NCBI GenBank assembly: GCA_036652735.1
Contig: JAVVVI010000001.1
Span: forward strand, 84,411 to 148,410
Length of the DNA: 64,000 nucleotides
Reading direction: 5' to 3'
DNA from: JAGOGN01 sp036652735
GTDB lineage: Bacteria > Bacillota > Clostridia > Lachnospirales > Lachnospiraceae
A program made the position numbers and the translations under genes. Shown here piece by piece: positions 52,685 to 61,025 of this stretch; positions within the stretch are counted from its first letter, which is position 1; every line of letters begins with the position of its first letter. The notes beneath the pieces were generated by a model, which searched no databases, had not been told where the DNA came from, and saw nothing but the letters and a program-made list of their open reading frames with translations.

Positions 52685-53803
52685 TTATTTTACTTCTATT
52701 CCTTTTTTGTATACTTTTTTTATTGTCAAATCTTCGTTCAACAAAAGGACATCCCCTTGTCTGCCCGGCTGAATAAAGCCAAGCTTCTGTTCCAAGCCAA
52801 GTGCCTTTGCCGGATGTTCACTCATACAGGGAATAACCTTTTCAAGTGGAATACCACATTCATGTACCAAATACCCCAATGCAGCCTCCAGATCTGTTAC
52901 AGAGCCTGCAATCGTTCCATCCAAAAGAGCGGCTTTCTTCCCTTTGGTAAAAACGGTCTGGCCTCCAAGTACATATTCTCCATCCGGCAGCCCGCAGGCA
53001 CTGATAGAATCCGAGATTACAATAATCTGTTCCGGCATCATAGCAAACACCATACGTAACACGGTTGGATTCACATGAATTCCATCACAGATTAGTTCCA
53101 CTCCTGCCTTCCTGTCAAATGCTGCTCCAATTGGTCCGGCTTCCCGGTGATGTATCCCATTCATTGCGTTAAATAAATGTGTAACCTGGGATGCACCAGC
53201 TTCAAATGCTTCTATGGCCTGTGTATAATTACAAGCGGTATGTGCTAATGATAGAACCTTTTCTCCTGAAAATTCCCGAATACAGTCCATTGCATCCGGA
53301 AGTTCCGGTGCTAAATCGATCAATAAAAAATGTCCTCCTGCCAACCGGTCTAATTCTCTAATCTTATCAATCTCCGGCTGTAATAAAAATTGTGCATCAT
53401 GTGCGCCCTTTTTTTCCTCCGACAAAAAAGGACCTTCCATGTTTAACCCCAGCAGATTCAGATTCTGCTTGCTTTCTATATACTCTTTTAAACGCACAGC
53501 AGTTTCTTTGTATGTCTCATAATTCATTGTCATTGTGGTTGCCACAACACTTGTTACCCCACAGTTTATATAATGCCTGCACATCTCATTGATTTCATCT
53601 GCCTTTGCATTGGAAAAATCATGTCCCATACAGCCATGTGTGTGAAGATCTATAAATCCCGGCACTAAATATCTTCCCCGGGCATCTTCCCCTTCTTCCA
53701 TATGAATGGCTGATGCAACTTCTTTAATTATTCCGTCTTCCATTCTCACATCCAGACTTTGAAACTGTCCCTCATAAAATACTTTTGCATTTTGAATAAT
53801 CAT
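52685..53803 (-). CDS. nagA: N-acetylglucosamine-6-phosphate deacetylase
   Basis: 372 aa amidohydrolase. GFIDLHTHGCMGHDFSNA, GLNMEGPFL, HLFNAMNGIHHREAG and ISDSISACGLPDG carry the metal/substrate residues. It removes acetate from GlcNAc-6-P, giving GlcN-6-P for NagB. ATG with CGGAGGC upstream. Divergent from nagB, co-directional with the nahK-like gene. Confidence 0.96.
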   Translation of the reverse strand: MIIQNAKVFYEGQFQSLDVRMEDGIIKEVASAIHMEEGEDARGRYLVPGFIDLHTHGCMGHDFSNAKADEINEMCRHYINCGVTSVVATTMTMNYETYKETAVRLKEYIESKQNLNLLGLNMEGPFLSEEKKGAHDAQFLLQPEIDKIRELDRLAGGHFLLIDLAPELPDAMDCIREFSGEKVLSLAHTACNYTQAIEAFEAGASQVTHLFNAMNGIHHREAGPIGAAFDRKAGVELICDGIHVNPTVLRMVFAMMPEQIIVISDSISACGLPDGEYVLGGQTVFTKGKKAALLDGTIAGSVTDLEAALGYLVHECGIPLEKVIPCMSEHPAKALGLEQKLGFIQPGRQGDVLLLNEDLTIKKVYKKGIEVK

Positions 53804-53963
53804 TCCTTGCCTCCGTTTTTTTATATTTGCCTTTGACCGGATACGCTCTAATATTATTTTAACATATGTATATACTAGTAGAGAAATTTTTTTTTATTTT
53901 TGTAAAATTTTTATTGTGTTTTTTTCTCTGATTTGTTATTGTTGTTGAGAAAGGAGTGATAAA
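53804..53963. promoter_or_regulatory. Divergent nagA/nagB control region
   Basis: A 160-bp AT-rich intergenic stretch. The minus strand has TAAAAT near 53859 as a possible nagA -10. The sequence ATGTATATACTAGT (about 53867-53880) contains the 8-bp palindrome GTATATAC and could be an operator, but it does not fit the NagR/GntR consensus well. A poly-T stretch follows toward nagB. No clear nagB -35/-10 pair. Confidence 0.4.
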
Positions 53964-54695
53964 ATGCGTATCTATCACACAGACAATTATGATAAAATGA
54001 GCTGCAAAGCAGCCGCTATTATTTCAGCGCAGGTTCTTTTAAAACCCAATTGTGTTCTTGGGCTTGCAACCGGTTCTACACCAATCGGAGCCTATCAGCA
54101 GCTTGTAAAGCTGCACGAACAGGAAGCGCTTGATTTTTCACAGGTTACTTCCGTAAATTTAGATGAATACAGAGGTCTCTCTGGCGAAAATCCTCAAAGT
54201 TACGCTTACTTTATGAGGGACAACTTTTTCTCTCACGTAAACATTGCCCCGGATCATATTTTTCTTCCTAATGGAATGGAACCGGACAGTGAAAAAGCTG
54301 CCTCCGAATACGAAGCCATCATACAACAGGTTGGTGGCATTGATCTTCAGTTACTGGGTCTTGGACATAACGGGCACATTGGCTTTAACGAACCCGGACC
54401 GGTCTTTGTACAGGACACCCACTGCGTTGACCTTACCCCCAGCACCATAAGTGCCAACCGAAGATTCTTTGATTCTGAAGAGGACGTTCCAAAGCGAGCC
54501 TATACTATGGGTATTCGAACCATTATGTTTGCCAAAAAGATACTGCTTGTTGCAAGTGGTGTCGACAAAGCGCAAATACTTCACGATGCATTTTTCGGTC
54601 CGGTAACCCCTGCGGTTCCGGCTTCCATTTTACAGCTGCATCCGGATGTTACCATTGTTGCCGATAAAGAAGCGCTTTCAAAGTGTAACTGCTAA
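53964..54695 (+). CDS. nagB: Glucosamine-6-phosphate deaminase
   Basis: GlcN-6-P to fructose-6-P plus ammonia. It is 243 aa; GLATGSTPIGAYQ, NLDEYRGL with the base aspartate, and GLGHNGHIGFNEPG. AAAGGAG 7 nt before ATG. Closes amino-sugar catabolism begun by NagA. Confidence 0.96.
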   Translation: MRIYHTDNYDKMSCKAAAIISAQVLLKPNCVLGLATGSTPIGAYQQLVKLHEQEALDFSQVTSVNLDEYRGLSGENPQSYAYFMRDNFFSHVNIAPDHIFLPNGMEPDSEKAASEYEAIIQQVGGIDLQLLGLGHNGHIGFNEPGPVFVQDTHCVDLTPSTISANRRFFDSEEDVPKRAYTMGIRTIMFAKKILLVASGVDKAQILHDAFFGPVTPAVPASILQLHPDVTIVADKEALSKCNC

Positions 54696-54701
54696 TTAAA
54701 T

Positions 54702-54745
54702 GAAGACCTGTCTTTCATTCCTTCTGAAAGACAGATCTTCTTTTT
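54702..54745. terminator. Terminator between convergent nagB and nrdD
   Basis: A 15-bp stem with one mismatch (arms 54702-54716 and 54726-54740) is followed by TTTTTA on the plus strand. The minus-strand T-run is weak. Confidence 0.85.
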
Positions 54746-54752
54746 ATATTGG

Positions 54753-57116
54753 TTATTTACTTTCCACATACTTTTGAATATTCGCTGCATTTACATATGT
54801 TTCTGTTTCCTGGTCCGCCACAACTACCAGCGTTGGTGCCTGCATCACTCCATATTTTCTTGCAAGCTCCATATTCTCTTCTGCATCAATCAGCACATAG
54901 CTCTCGTCTGCAAGCATCTCTTTTGCAATTGCGCAGTTTGGACAAGTCTTTGTTGTAAAAAGATACTTTATAGAATTGTCACATTCCACTTTTACATCAT
55001 CTTTGGATATAGTAACAATATTGGTATGCACTTTGGTAAGTTCCATATGATCTACTTCATACAATTTCCGGTTCTTATATTCCTGTGCCTTACCATCATT
55101 CCAGTTCTGTACCGGACGGTAATAACCGGTAATTCGACTATAGACCTCTGCTGTCTCCCCGCAAATTGGACACTGGAAATGCTCTCCTGCTATATAACCA
55201 TGCTCCCTGCAAATGGAATAGGTTGGTGAAATGGTATAATAAGGCAGTTTATAATTCTGCGCAATGGTATGCACCAACTTTGCCGCTGACTGCCAATCCG
55301 GCAATTTTTCGCCCAAAAATGCATGAAAGACGGTTCCTGATGTGTACAAGGTCTGAAGGTCATCCTGAATATCCAGTGCCTCAAAAATATCTGACGTGCA
55401 TTCAACCGGAAGATTGGAGCTATTGGTATAGTAAGGCACATCTCCCTCTTTTCCTGCTGTAACAATGTCCGGCCAGCGTTTTTTATCATGTTTTGCCAGT
55501 CGATAGGTTGTTGACTCTGCGGGTGTTGCCTCTAAATTATATAGATCTTTATATTTTTCCTGATAATCGGCAAGGCGCTCTCTCATATGATTCAATACTT
55601 CTTTGGAAAATTCCTGTGTCTCCTGGTGCGTCATATCTTTTTTCAGCCACTTTGCATTCAATCCCACCTCATTCATTCCAATAAGACCAATGGTTGAAAA
55701 ATGATTATTAAAGCTTCCCAGATAACGTTTGGTATATGGATACAATCCTTCATTGAGCAGTTTGGTAATCACATCTCTCTTAATCTTCAACGAACGTGCC
55801 GATATATCCATCATTTTATCCAATTTCTTGTAAAAATCCGCTGAATCCTGGGACTGGTATGCAATTCTTGGCATATTAATGGTAACAACTCCTACAGATC
55901 CCGTGCTCTCGCCCGATCCAAAGAAACCTCCTGATTTTTTTCTGAGTTCTCTTAAATCCAAGCGTAGTCTACAGCACATAGAGCGAACATCACTCGGTTC
56001 CATATCACTGTTGATATAATTGGAAAAATAAGGAGTTCCATACTTGCTTGTCATCTCAAATAACAGCTGGTTGTTTCTGGTATCAGACCAGTCAAAATCC
56101 TTTGTAATCGAGTATGTGGGAATTGGATATTGAAATCCTCTTCCATTGGCATCCCCTTCTATCATTGCCTCTAGAAAGGCACGATTTACCATCTCCATCT
56201 CTTTGACACAATCTTTATATTTAAAGTTCATCTCTTTGCCGCCTACAATTGCCGGAAGCTCCGCTAAATCTCCCGGTACGGTCCAATCTAAGGTAATATT
56301 GGAAAATGGCGCCTGTGTCCCCCATCTGCTTGGTGTATTCACGCCAAAAATAAATGCTTCAATTGATTTTTTGACTTCCTCATAACCTAGGTTGTCCGCT
56401 TTTACAAAAGGTGCAAGATAGGTGTCAAAAGAAGAAAATGCCTGTGCTCCCGCCCATTCATTCTGCATAATTCCAAGAAAATTCACCATCTGATTACATA
56501 AAACAGATAAATGCTTTGCCGGCGATGACGTAATCTTCCCACCGATGCCTCCAAGTCCTTCCTGGATTAATTGTTTCAATGACCATCCGGCACAATATCC
56601 TGTCAGCATTGATAAATCATGAATGTGTATATCTGCATTTCTATGTGCATCAGCAATCTCCTGATCATAAATCTCTGATAACCAGTAATTTGCTGTAATC
56701 GCTCCCGAATTGCTTAAAATTAACCCACCAACAGAATATGTAACCGTAGAATTTTCTTTTACACGCCAATCCTCTACCTTCACATAACTGTTCACAATGT
56801 CCTTATAGTCTAAAATGGTAGACTTTAGATTACGCATTTTTTCTCTTTGCTTTCGATACAAGATGTAGGCTTTTGCAACCTCTGAATAACCTGCATTTTC
56901 CAGCACAGTTTCCACACTGTCCTGAATATCCTCTACCTGAATCTGCCCTTCTTTGATCTTACATTGAAAATCTGCTGTCACTCTCAAAGAGAGCAGATCA
57001 ATAATATCACTATTGGATTCATTCTTCGTTGCATCGAATGCTTTTAAAATTGCTTCATTAATTTTATCTAACTGAAACTGCGCAATTTCTCCATCTCTTT
57101 TCACTACATCAAACAT
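54753..57116 (-). CDS. nrdD: Anaerobic ribonucleoside-triphosphate reductase with C-terminal thioredoxin-like domain
   Basis: Glycyl-radical enzyme reducing NTPs to dNTPs. It is 787 aa: ATP-cone (about 3-95), NrdD barrel with NTPSRWGTQAPFSNI and RSMCCRLRLDL, zinc-binding CREHGY...CPICGE, and radical loop RITGYYRPVQNWNDGK near 680. After it, about 715-787, a thioredoxin/glutaredoxin-like domain with KTCPNCAIAKEM and the cis-proline APTLVV, which is probably an intramolecular reductant. The activase gene nrdG is not adjacent. Promoter and NrdR-like boxes upstream. Confidence 0.94.
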   Translation of the reverse strand: MFDVVKRDGEIAQFQLDKINEAILKAFDATKNESNSDIIDLLSLRVTADFQCKIKEGQIQVEDIQDSVETVLENAGYSEVAKAYILYRKQREKMRNLKSTILDYKDIVNSYVKVEDWRVKENSTVTYSVGGLILSNSGAITANYWLSEIYDQEIADAHRNADIHIHDLSMLTGYCAGWSLKQLIQEGLGGIGGKITSSPAKHLSVLCNQMVNFLGIMQNEWAGAQAFSSFDTYLAPFVKADNLGYEEVKKSIEAFIFGVNTPSRWGTQAPFSNITLDWTVPGDLAELPAIVGGKEMNFKYKDCVKEMEMVNRAFLEAMIEGDANGRGFQYPIPTYSITKDFDWSDTRNNQLLFEMTSKYGTPYFSNYINSDMEPSDVRSMCCRLRLDLRELRKKSGGFFGSGESTGSVGVVTINMPRIAYQSQDSADFYKKLDKMMDISARSLKIKRDVITKLLNEGLYPYTKRYLGSFNNHFSTIGLIGMNEVGLNAKWLKKDMTHQETQEFSKEVLNHMRERLADYQEKYKDLYNLEATPAESTTYRLAKHDKKRWPDIVTAGKEGDVPYYTNSSNLPVECTSDIFEALDIQDDLQTLYTSGTVFHAFLGEKLPDWQSAAKLVHTIAQNYKLPYYTISPTYSICREHGYIAGEHFQCPICGETAEVYSRITGYYRPVQNWNDGKAQEYKNRKLYEVDHMELTKVHTNIVTISKDDVKVECDNSIKYLFTTKTCPNCAIAKEMLADESYVLIDAEENMELARKYGVMQAPTLVVVADQETETYVNAANIQKYVESK

Positions 57117-57188
57117 GTAACTCCCATCCTTTCATACCTGGCACAATAGCCTCTCCACTTGCAGCCCTCTGACTGTTGTTCTGAAGTA

Positions 57189-57217
57189 ATTGTAGCAGAT
57201 ATGGTCTAAATAGTCAA
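57189..57217 (-). promoter_or_regulatory. Promoter for nrdD
   Basis: On the minus strand TTGACT (57212-57217), 17-bp spacer, TACAAT (57189-57194). The 5' leader is about 65 nt. Confidence 0.8.
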
Positions 57218-57225
57218 CCAGTCGG

Positions 57226-57270
57226 TACAAGATATATGTGTTTTTTTTACTTCATTACTAGATATAGTGT
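57226..57270 (-). promoter_or_regulatory. Pair of NrdR-like boxes upstream of nrdD
   Basis: On the minus strand ACACTATATCTAGTA (57256-57270) matches about 13 of 16 positions of the published NrdR box pattern acaCwAtATaTwGtgt. A second, weaker copy TATATCTTGTAC (within 57226-57241) lies about 30 bp away, near three helical turns, next to the -35. The first box includes the hflX stop codon. NrdR represses nrd genes when ATP/dATP is high. Confidence 0.6.
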
Positions 57271-58499
57271 ATTTCAGAAGAAACATAGGCTTTCACATAA
57301 ATCCCATCTTCGCGGTACTCTTCTTCCAAAAGCTCTCCATTTTTCCTTATTTCCTGTATCTTTGCAGCATCTTCATAGTGAAATACTTTTTCTAAAAGAA
57401 CTTTATCCTCACGTAAAATTTCTTCTAAGATTTCCTTTAATTCTTCAAATCCAACATCGTTCTTTGCCTGCATACACAGAGTTCTATCTGCTCTAAAATC
57501 CTTTAATGGTTCACTGTCTGTCACCAAATCCTGCTTATTAAATACAGTTATAATCTTCTTGTTGGTTACTTCAAGCTGCTCTAATGTATCATATACAATG
57601 TGCATTTGTTTTTCTCTTTGCTCATTGGAGGCATCCACTACATGTAGTATGATGTCTGCATATTTCGCCTCCTCCAGGGTGCTGCGGAACGCATCAATTA
57701 AATGGTGCGGAAGCTTTCTTACAAAGCCTACCGTATCTGTCAATAAGATTTCCTGTCCATTGGTTAATTTATAGCTTCTGGTGGTTGGGTCCAGTGTTGC
57801 AAACAGCTTGTTCTCCTCCAGCACATCTGCCCCTGTCAGGTGATTCAATATCGTAGATTTTCCGGCATTGGTATAGCCTACAATTGCCACCACTTTAACC
57901 TCTTTTTTGTTTCTATAGCTTCTTGTTATTTCCCTATGTCTTCGTACCTCTGCTAATTCTTTATTAAGCTGAGCAATTCGGCTTCTTATATATCTTCGAT
58001 CCATCTCCAGCTTCTTTTCTCCGGGTCCTTTGGTTCCAATTCCGCCTCCAAGCCGAGACAGGGAACGTCCTAAACCCACCAGCCGGCTGGAACGATATTT
58101 TAACTGTGCAAGTTCTACCTGAATCTTTCCCTCACTGGTACAGGCTCTGTTGGCAAAAATATCCAAAATAATCAAGGTTCGATCCATGATTTTACAATCC
58201 AGTTCCATCTCCAGATTACGAATCTGTGCAGGTCCTAATTCATCATCACAAATAATTCCTGTAGCCTTGGTCTCTTCCATTAGCTCCTGCAATTCCACTA
58301 ACTTTCCTTTTCCCACATAGGTTCCCGGGTGAATTGCATCTCTGTTCTGTACAATTTCTCCTACCACTTCTGCACCTGCTGTCTCAGCCAGCTCTGCCAG
58401 TTCATGAATGGAATCCATGGTATCATCACCTTCCTGGATACACACTCCCACTAAAATCACACGTTCTATTACTTTTTCTATCTTAATTGTATCTGCCAT
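57258..58499 (-). CDS. hflX: GTPase HflX
   Basis: Ribosome-splitting / rescue GTPase. It is 413 aa: N-terminal HflX domain with HPGTYVGKGKLVEL and GPAQIRNLE, glycine-rich linker SRLGGGIGTKGPGEKKLE, G1 GYTNAGKSTILN, G3 DTVGFVRKLPHHL and G4 FNKQD. The start ATG has AGGAGG 5 nt upstream. It follows the TPR lipoprotein gene by 12 bp. Confidence 0.96.
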   Translation of the reverse strand: MADTIKIEKVIERVILVGVCIQEGDDTMDSIHELAELAETAGAEVVGEIVQNRDAIHPGTYVGKGKLVELQELMEETKATGIICDDELGPAQIRNLEMELDCKIMDRTLIILDIFANRACTSEGKIQVELAQLKYRSSRLVGLGRSLSRLGGGIGTKGPGEKKLEMDRRYIRSRIAQLNKELAEVRRHREITRSYRNKKEVKVVAIVGYTNAGKSTILNHLTGADVLEENKLFATLDPTTRSYKLTNGQEILLTDTVGFVRKLPHHLIDAFRSTLEEAKYADIILHVVDASNEQREKQMHIVYDTLEQLEVTNKKIITVFNKQDLVTDSEPLKDFRADRTLCMQAKNDVGFEELKEILEEILREDKVLLEKVFHYEDAAKIQEIRKNGELLEEEYREDGIYVKAYVSSEIHYI

Positions 58500-58511
58500 A
58501 TGTCCTCCCTG

Positions 58512-59477
58512 TTATCTGGTTTTCAAAAAATCATATTCCCTTAATACAGTCTCATCCATTGGATATTCTTCTATATAACCTTCCAATTCCGCTGTTGCTG
58601 TGGAAAAATCCCCCAGATATTCATAACATGCTATCATGTGTTTTGTTATTTTTTGTTTGTTTGAGGCATTGTTTGTGGCAAGTGCCTGCTTATACGCCTC
58701 CATTGCTGACTGATAATCTTCCTGTGCAAAGAGAATATCTCCAAGTTTTTCCTGAGCATTTCCATCCTTTTTATGCGTTTTTGCATAATTCTTATAAATT
58801 ACTCCTGCTGCCTTGGAATCACCCGTTTCATCCAACAACTGTGCCATATATAATTTTGCCTGGTCATCCCCCATATTTTGTGCCTTGTCAAGGTTGGTTC
58901 CTGCTTTATCATAATCCTTTAGCAATAAATAGACCCGACCACGCTCCCGGTAATCTTCCGCCTCTTTTCCATCAATTTTAAGTGCCTGCTTTAAAAATCC
59001 GGCTGCCTCACTCTCCATATGACTGCCAGAGAGACTCTGATAGATTGCAATAAATAGCGAATAATTTTCCTTCTGTAATTCTACCGCTGCATGATAATCC
59101 TGAATTGCCTTTTTGTATTCTCCGGTTCTTAAATAGAAACAACCTCTTAAATAATATGTATCATAATTTTTATCATCATACTTTAAAATTGCATTGTATG
59201 TATTCAATGCTTCTTTCTCATTTCCGCCTCGAATCTGAGCTTCCGCCTTATAAAAACACAGGTCAATCTCCAATGGTCCTATTTTCCCCTGTGACTGATT
59301 CAGGGCATTGTCGTAAGACTTTACCGCTTCTTCATAGTTTCCCTCCATACTGCTATTCATTCCTGCCTTTCGATAGGCAAGTTCCTTATCTACCCTAGCA
59401 TCTGCACTGCCACATCCCACAAGTAAAGTGGTGGCAGCAACTGCAATTGCCATTACTTTTGGTCTGAAAATCCACAT
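58512..59477 (-). CDS. Tetratricopeptide-repeat lipoprotein
   Basis: 321 aa. Signal peptide with lipobox LLVGC (Cys22), then about seven TPR-like helical pairs from residue 35 to 305 (for example YEEAVKSYDNALNQS, YDTYYLRGCFYLRTGEYKKAI, YQSAMEAYKQALATN). It would lie on the outer membrane-facing side as a protein-interaction scaffold. Co-transcribed with hflX; no functional link is known to me. Confidence 0.88.
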   Translation of the reverse strand: MWIFRPKVMAIAVAATTLLVGCGSADARVDKELAYRKAGMNSSMEGNYEEAVKSYDNALNQSQGKIGPLEIDLCFYKAEAQIRGGNEKEALNTYNAILKYDDKNYDTYYLRGCFYLRTGEYKKAIQDYHAAVELQKENYSLFIAIYQSLSGSHMESEAAGFLKQALKIDGKEAEDYRERGRVYLLLKDYDKAGTNLDKAQNMGDDQAKLYMAQLLDETGDSKAAGVIYKNYAKTHKKDGNAQEKLGDILFAQEDYQSAMEAYKQALATNNASNKQKITKHMIACYEYLGDFSTATAELEGYIEEYPMDETVLREYDFLKTR

Positions 59478-59523
59478 TTCTCTATACCCCCGTTCTCCTG
59501 TTCACAACTTGTATCCTGTATTT

Positions 59524-59552
59524 ATTTTAACATATTCCATTCCATCTGACAA
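59524..59552 (-). promoter_or_regulatory. Promoter for TPR lipoprotein-hflX
   Basis: On the minus strand TTGTCA (59547-59552), 17-bp spacer, TAAAAT (59524-59529), about 47 bp before the TPR gene. Confidence 0.7.
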
Positions 59553-59574
59553 TGAAAGCCGGGTGATTCTTTAT

Positions 59575-59605
59575 ACTGCCACACATGTGCTGCATGGGTG
59601 GCAGT
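59575..59605 (-). terminator. Hairpin after the acidic lipoprotein gene
   Basis: ACTGCCAC/GTGGCAGT (arms 59575-59582 and 59598-59605) with further pairing inside. No T-run follows on the minus strand, so termination strength is doubtful. Confidence 0.4.
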
Positions 59606-59617
59606 CTTTGTTCCGGC

Positions 59618-59968
59618 TTACGGTCTGGTTGTTGTACCGTTTGAATTGTTATCCGTTGTATCATTCGTTGTGTCATTCGTTGTGTCATTCGTTGTGTCAT
59701 TGTTCTTGTTGGTATCTGTCATATCATCGACGCCTTCTTCACTTGCATCTCCCACATCATCTACGGCATTTTCTGCCCCATTTACAACATCATTCATGTC
59801 ATCTGCAAGATCTTCTCCTGCTTCATCTACTACACCATCACCATCATCATCTCTTTTGTTCTCCGTTGTATCTTTTCCATTTTCGTCTGTTGTTGTCCCA
59901 CAACCGGTTGCAAGTCCCAATACGAAAATCATCATTAGGCCCAGTATAATTTTTCTATATTTTTTCAT
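59618..59968 (-). CDS. Small acidic repeat-containing lipoprotein
   Basis: 116 aa. Signal peptide and lipobox GLATGC (Cys23). The mature part is extremely rich in Asp, Asn, Glu and Thr, with a DDDGDGVVDEAGEDLAD stretch and four NDTT repeats near the C-terminus encoded by 12-bp tandem repeats. No known domain. The sigma-G-type promoter directly upstream predicts forespore expression, which would place it on the inner spore membrane. Function unknown. Confidence 0.85.
   Translation of the reverse strand: MKKYRKIILGLMMIFVLGLATGCGTTTDENGKDTTENKRDDDGDGVVDEAGEDLADDMNDVVNGAENAVDDVGDASEEGVDDMTDTNKNNDTTNDTTNDTTNDTTDNNSNGTTTRP
59649..59708. repeat. 12-bp tandem repeat in the lipoprotein gene
   Basis: Three exact copies of TCATTCGTTGTG (59661-59672, 59673-59684, 59685-59696), flanked by degenerate copies at 59649-59660 and 59697-59708. 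The period is a multiple of three, so copy-number change alters protein length without frameshift. Confidence 0.85.
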
Positions 59969-60004
59969 AAAATTCTCCTTTGCTTCCTTTTCGTCGGATA
60001 ACTA

Positions 60005-60034
60005 TAGTATGAACGTATCTTGTTTTTCTATTCA
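60005..60034 (-). promoter_or_regulatory. Sigma-G promoter for the acidic lipoprotein
   Basis: On the minus strand TGAATA (60029-60034), 17-bp spacer, CATACTA (60005-60011), matching the Bacillus sigma-G consensus at essentially every position. About 37 bp upstream of the lipoprotein start. Confidence 0.7.
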
Positions 60035-60055
60035 ACACATTTCATTAATTTTTCT

Positions 60056-60412
60056 TTATTTTTTCATTTTGGGTTCAACTAGTAGGGACGCCAGCCATCC
60101 AAATATAAGTGCCGCACTGACTCCTGCTGCACAGGACTGAAATCCTCCCAGAAAAAGTCCTAAAAATCCTTCCGCATCAACCGCTTCTTTTACTCCTTTC
60201 CAAAGTACATTTCCAAAGCCAAGAAGTGGTACACTTGCACCGGCTCCTGCGTATTCCAGCAAAGGTTCATAAATTCCAACTGCTCCCAATACCGCTCCAA
60301 GACATACAAGAAGAACCATAATTCGTCCCGGAAGCATTTTTGTTTTTTCCATTAAAATTTGTGTCAAAGCACAAATCGTTCCACCTACCCAAAACGCATT
60401 GATATAGTCCAT
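60056..60412 (-). CDS. spoVAE: Stage V sporulation protein AE (SpoVAEb type)
   Basis: 118-residue-class membrane protein (118 codons plus stop from ATG 60412, with AAAGGAGGAGG upstream). Sequence features shared with Bacillus SpoVAEb: INAFWVGGTICALTQILME, LLEYAGAGASVPLLGFGN and GVSAALIFGWLASLL. It is part of the channel moving dipicolinic acid across the inner forespore membrane. spoVAC and spoVAD, its usual neighbours, are not present here. A terminator-type hairpin stands between its ribosome site and anything upstream. Confidence 0.93.
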   Translation of the reverse strand: MDYINAFWVGGTICALTQILMEKTKMLPGRIMVLLVCLGAVLGAVGIYEPLLEYAGAGASVPLLGFGNVLWKGVKEAVDAEGFLGLFLGGFQSCAAGVSAALIFGWLASLLVEPKMKK

Positions 60413-60431
60413 GCCTCCTCCTTTCTCCCAC

Positions 60432-60471
60432 AAAAATAGCAGGTAATTATTCCTATCTACCTGCTATTTTT
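60432..60471. terminator. Bidirectional terminator hairpin between flavin reductase and spoVAE
   Basis: A 14-bp perfect stem (AAAAATAGCAGGTA at 60432-60445, TACCTGCTATTTTT at 60458-60471) with A/T runs on both sides. It ends natAB-flavin reductase transcription and lies only 20 bp before spoVAE. Confidence 0.8.
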
Positions 60472-60504
60472 AACACTTCATTCAATTTTATTCACAAATA
60501 ATAC

Positions 60505-61011
60505 TTATCTTCCCAGAAAATCAACGATTTCCCCCACATACATGGTATGGTAATCATGATCTGCATAATGTGCAGCATCAATGGTTTCATCTAGGAATGT
60601 ATTGGAATCCAGTTTCACTGCTGCAATTTTTTTGCAAGCCAAAACAAAATTACCCTCATCAATAAATGGAATTTCGTTATGATAATCCACATGAAATCCG
60701 GAGTTCTGAATCTTGTCTTCCTCTCGTCCTGAAACACGCCCAAAATATTTCAATGCATTTTTCTCTTTTCCACCAAAAAATGTGATTGAGAAAGTGTTGC
60801 TGCCATCCACTAATTCCTTGGTATAACGACTATCTCTTATGAAGATAAAAGCTACATTTTTGTTCCACAGTACTCCCACTCCGCCCCAGGCAATGGTCAT
60901 GGCATTTACCTTTCCATTACATTCAGCTGTCACAAGTGCCCAGTCTGCTCCGATACTTGTAAATGGGTTGATTTCGATTGAATCTATTGGCAATGGTTGA
61001 AATGCATGCAT
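60505..61011 (-). CDS. Flavin reductase-like FMN-binding protein
   Basis: 168 aa split-barrel flavoprotein: ADWALVTAECNGKVNAMTIAWGG and the NTFSITFFGGKEKNALKYFGRVSGREEDK region. It probably binds FMN and reduces flavin or another acceptor. It begins 14 bp after natB and ends just before a terminator, so it is in the exporter transcript; relation to export is unknown. Confidence 0.85.
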   Translation of the reverse strand: MHAFQPLPIDSIEINPFTSIGADWALVTAECNGKVNAMTIAWGGVGVLWNKNVAFIFIRDSRYTKELVDGSNTFSITFFGGKEKNALKYFGRVSGREEDKIQNSGFHVDYHNEIPFIDEGNFVLACKKIAAVKLDSNTFLDETIDAAHYADHDYHTMYVGEIVDFLGR

Positions 61012-61025
61012 AAAATCACTCCTTT

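Noticed and set aside
53867..53880. NagR/GntR operator between nagA and nagB
   Set aside because: Only an 8-bp AT-rich core palindrome; flanks do not continue the symmetry and the consensus does not fit.
59428..59949. 173-aa plus-strand frame rich in His/Leu/Ser
   Set aside because: Antisense of the repeat-containing lipoprotein; composition produced by the tandem repeat.
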